In this document: one piece after another, positions 63,771-64,000 of the stretch
Layout: each line of letters starts with the position of its first letter
How positions within the stretch are numbered: position 1 is the first letter of the stretch
Source of the DNA: Mesorhizobium kowhaii
GTDB taxonomy: Bacteria; Pseudomonadota; Alphaproteobacteria; Rhizobiales; Rhizobiaceae
Direction: 5' to 3'
Assembly (NCBI RefSeq): GCF_003253745.1
Contig: NZ_MZXV01000027.1
Location: 289,690 to 353,689 of the forward strand
Length of the DNA: 64,000 nucleotides
The notes under the pieces: model-generated
The model's database searches: none
What the model was told of the DNA's origin: nothing
The model's input: the letters and a program-made list of their open reading frames with translations, nothing else
Made by a program: the position numbers and the translations under genes

Positions 63771-64000
63771 ATGTGCAGCACGCTTCCTACGCACGCGGTA
63801 GAGGCCAATACGATTGCGCCTGGGCCGCGGATTTGGCAGCTCTATCTCGTACTTGGTTTCTTCCAATTCGTTATCAGTCTTCAGGGAAACATCTTTCCAT
63901 TCCTGAGGGTCGAACTCGACATCAGCTACCGCACGATCGGCCTCCATCCGACCGCATTCGCCTGCGGGATCATTCTGGTGGGGTTGCTCGGTCCGCGGGT
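63771..64000 (+). CDS. N-terminus of an MFS-type transporter (partial, cut by window edge)
   Basis: 76 codons are visible from the ATG at 63771, preceded by a strong Shine-Dalgarno (GGGAGGA). After a 20-residue hydrophilic leader come two hydrophobic segments: WQLYLVLGFFQFVISLQGNI, then after FPFLRVELDISYRTIGLHPT a second starting FACGIILVGLLG. The helix, amphipathic link and second helix are the first turn of a major facilitator protein. Substrate unknown. A 104-residue reading on the opposite strand overlaps it and is rejected in its favour. Confidence 0.7.
   Translation, partial: MCSTLPTHAVEANTIAPGPRIWQLYLVLGFFQFVISLQGNIFPFLRVELDISYRTIGLHPTAFACGIILVGLLGPR

Noticed and set aside
63633..63947. 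104-residue reading on the minus strand
   Set aside because: It overlaps an MFS N-terminus that has a strong Shine-Dalgarno and two clear membrane helices, and it has no such support itself.

Overview
The window looks like chromosome of a Mesorhizobium-type alphaproteobacterium (Hyphomicrobiales). The DNA is GC-rich, with GC-ending codons in the core genes. Markers pointing this way are a cysteine-free ribosomal protein L36, a DUF680 small secreted protein, PhaR/PhaA/PhaB, a second-type RpoH sigma factor, FdxA, CarD, a serC leader, GGAAC-N17-CGTT stress promoters, a cluster of GANTC (CcrM-type) sites and several dispersed intergenic hairpin repeats typical of rhizobia. The assignment rests on gene content and repeat style only; no database was searched.

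Layout. 1-1.6 kb: tail of a cupredoxin, then an ECF sigma/anti-sigma pair. 1.7-8.2 kb: a sugar operon (TIM-barrel isomerase, ribose-type ABC importer, RpiR regulator, PfkB kinase). 8.3-9.9 kb: purEK. 9.9-19.6 kb: mixed housekeeping genes (LprI-like, rpmJ, TPR protein, alpha/beta hydrolase, pyk-DUF1036, N-formylglutamate amidohydrolase-DUF1244, MFS/LysR, DUF680, epimerase). 19.7-24.1 kb: an RND efflux pump. 24.3-28.3 kb: a periplasmic molybdenum hydroxylase of isoquinoline-oxidoreductase type with a dihaem cytochrome and a divergent TetR. 28.5-32.2 kb: a patatin phospholipase and two divergent citrate synthases, one carrying an N-terminal helix-turn-helix. 32.3-35.2 kb: phaR with divergent phaAB. 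35.2-35.9 kb: a long non-coding region packed with GANTC sites. 35.9-41.3 kb: SUV3/MgpS-like helicase, S4 protein, fdxA, carD. 41.4-43.7 kb: polar amino-acid (cystine-type) ABC importer. 44.0-46.4 kb: rpoH2 and an M48 lipoprotein. 46.7-51.1 kb: thiBPQ under a TPP riboswitch, divergent from thiamine pyrophosphokinase. 51.1-60.5 kb: ABC-F ATPase, a broken ccdA antitoxin, a conserved membrane protein, purA, a DMT exporter, serA and serC.

At about 60.7 kb lies a 60-nt 3' piece of a tRNA-Pro(CGG) gene with no 5' half, followed by CCCACAG repeats. To its right the genes look accessory: a CHAT (caspase-like) protease, a phasin, a DUF3606-like stress protein and the start of an MFS transporter running off the edge. 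This looks like an old integration site.

Links between regions. TGCA-rich palindromes upstream of phaA/phaR and the phasin, with a weaker one at the patatin gene, suggest a PhaR regulon. General-stress (EcfG-type) promoters sit upstream of rpoH2 and the DUF3606 gene. The features I would check first are the citrate synthase/HTH-citrate synthase pair with its ATCAAT repeats, the GANTC-dense region, the truncated tRNA-Pro boundary with its CHAT protease, and the new-looking long inverted-repeat element present twice.
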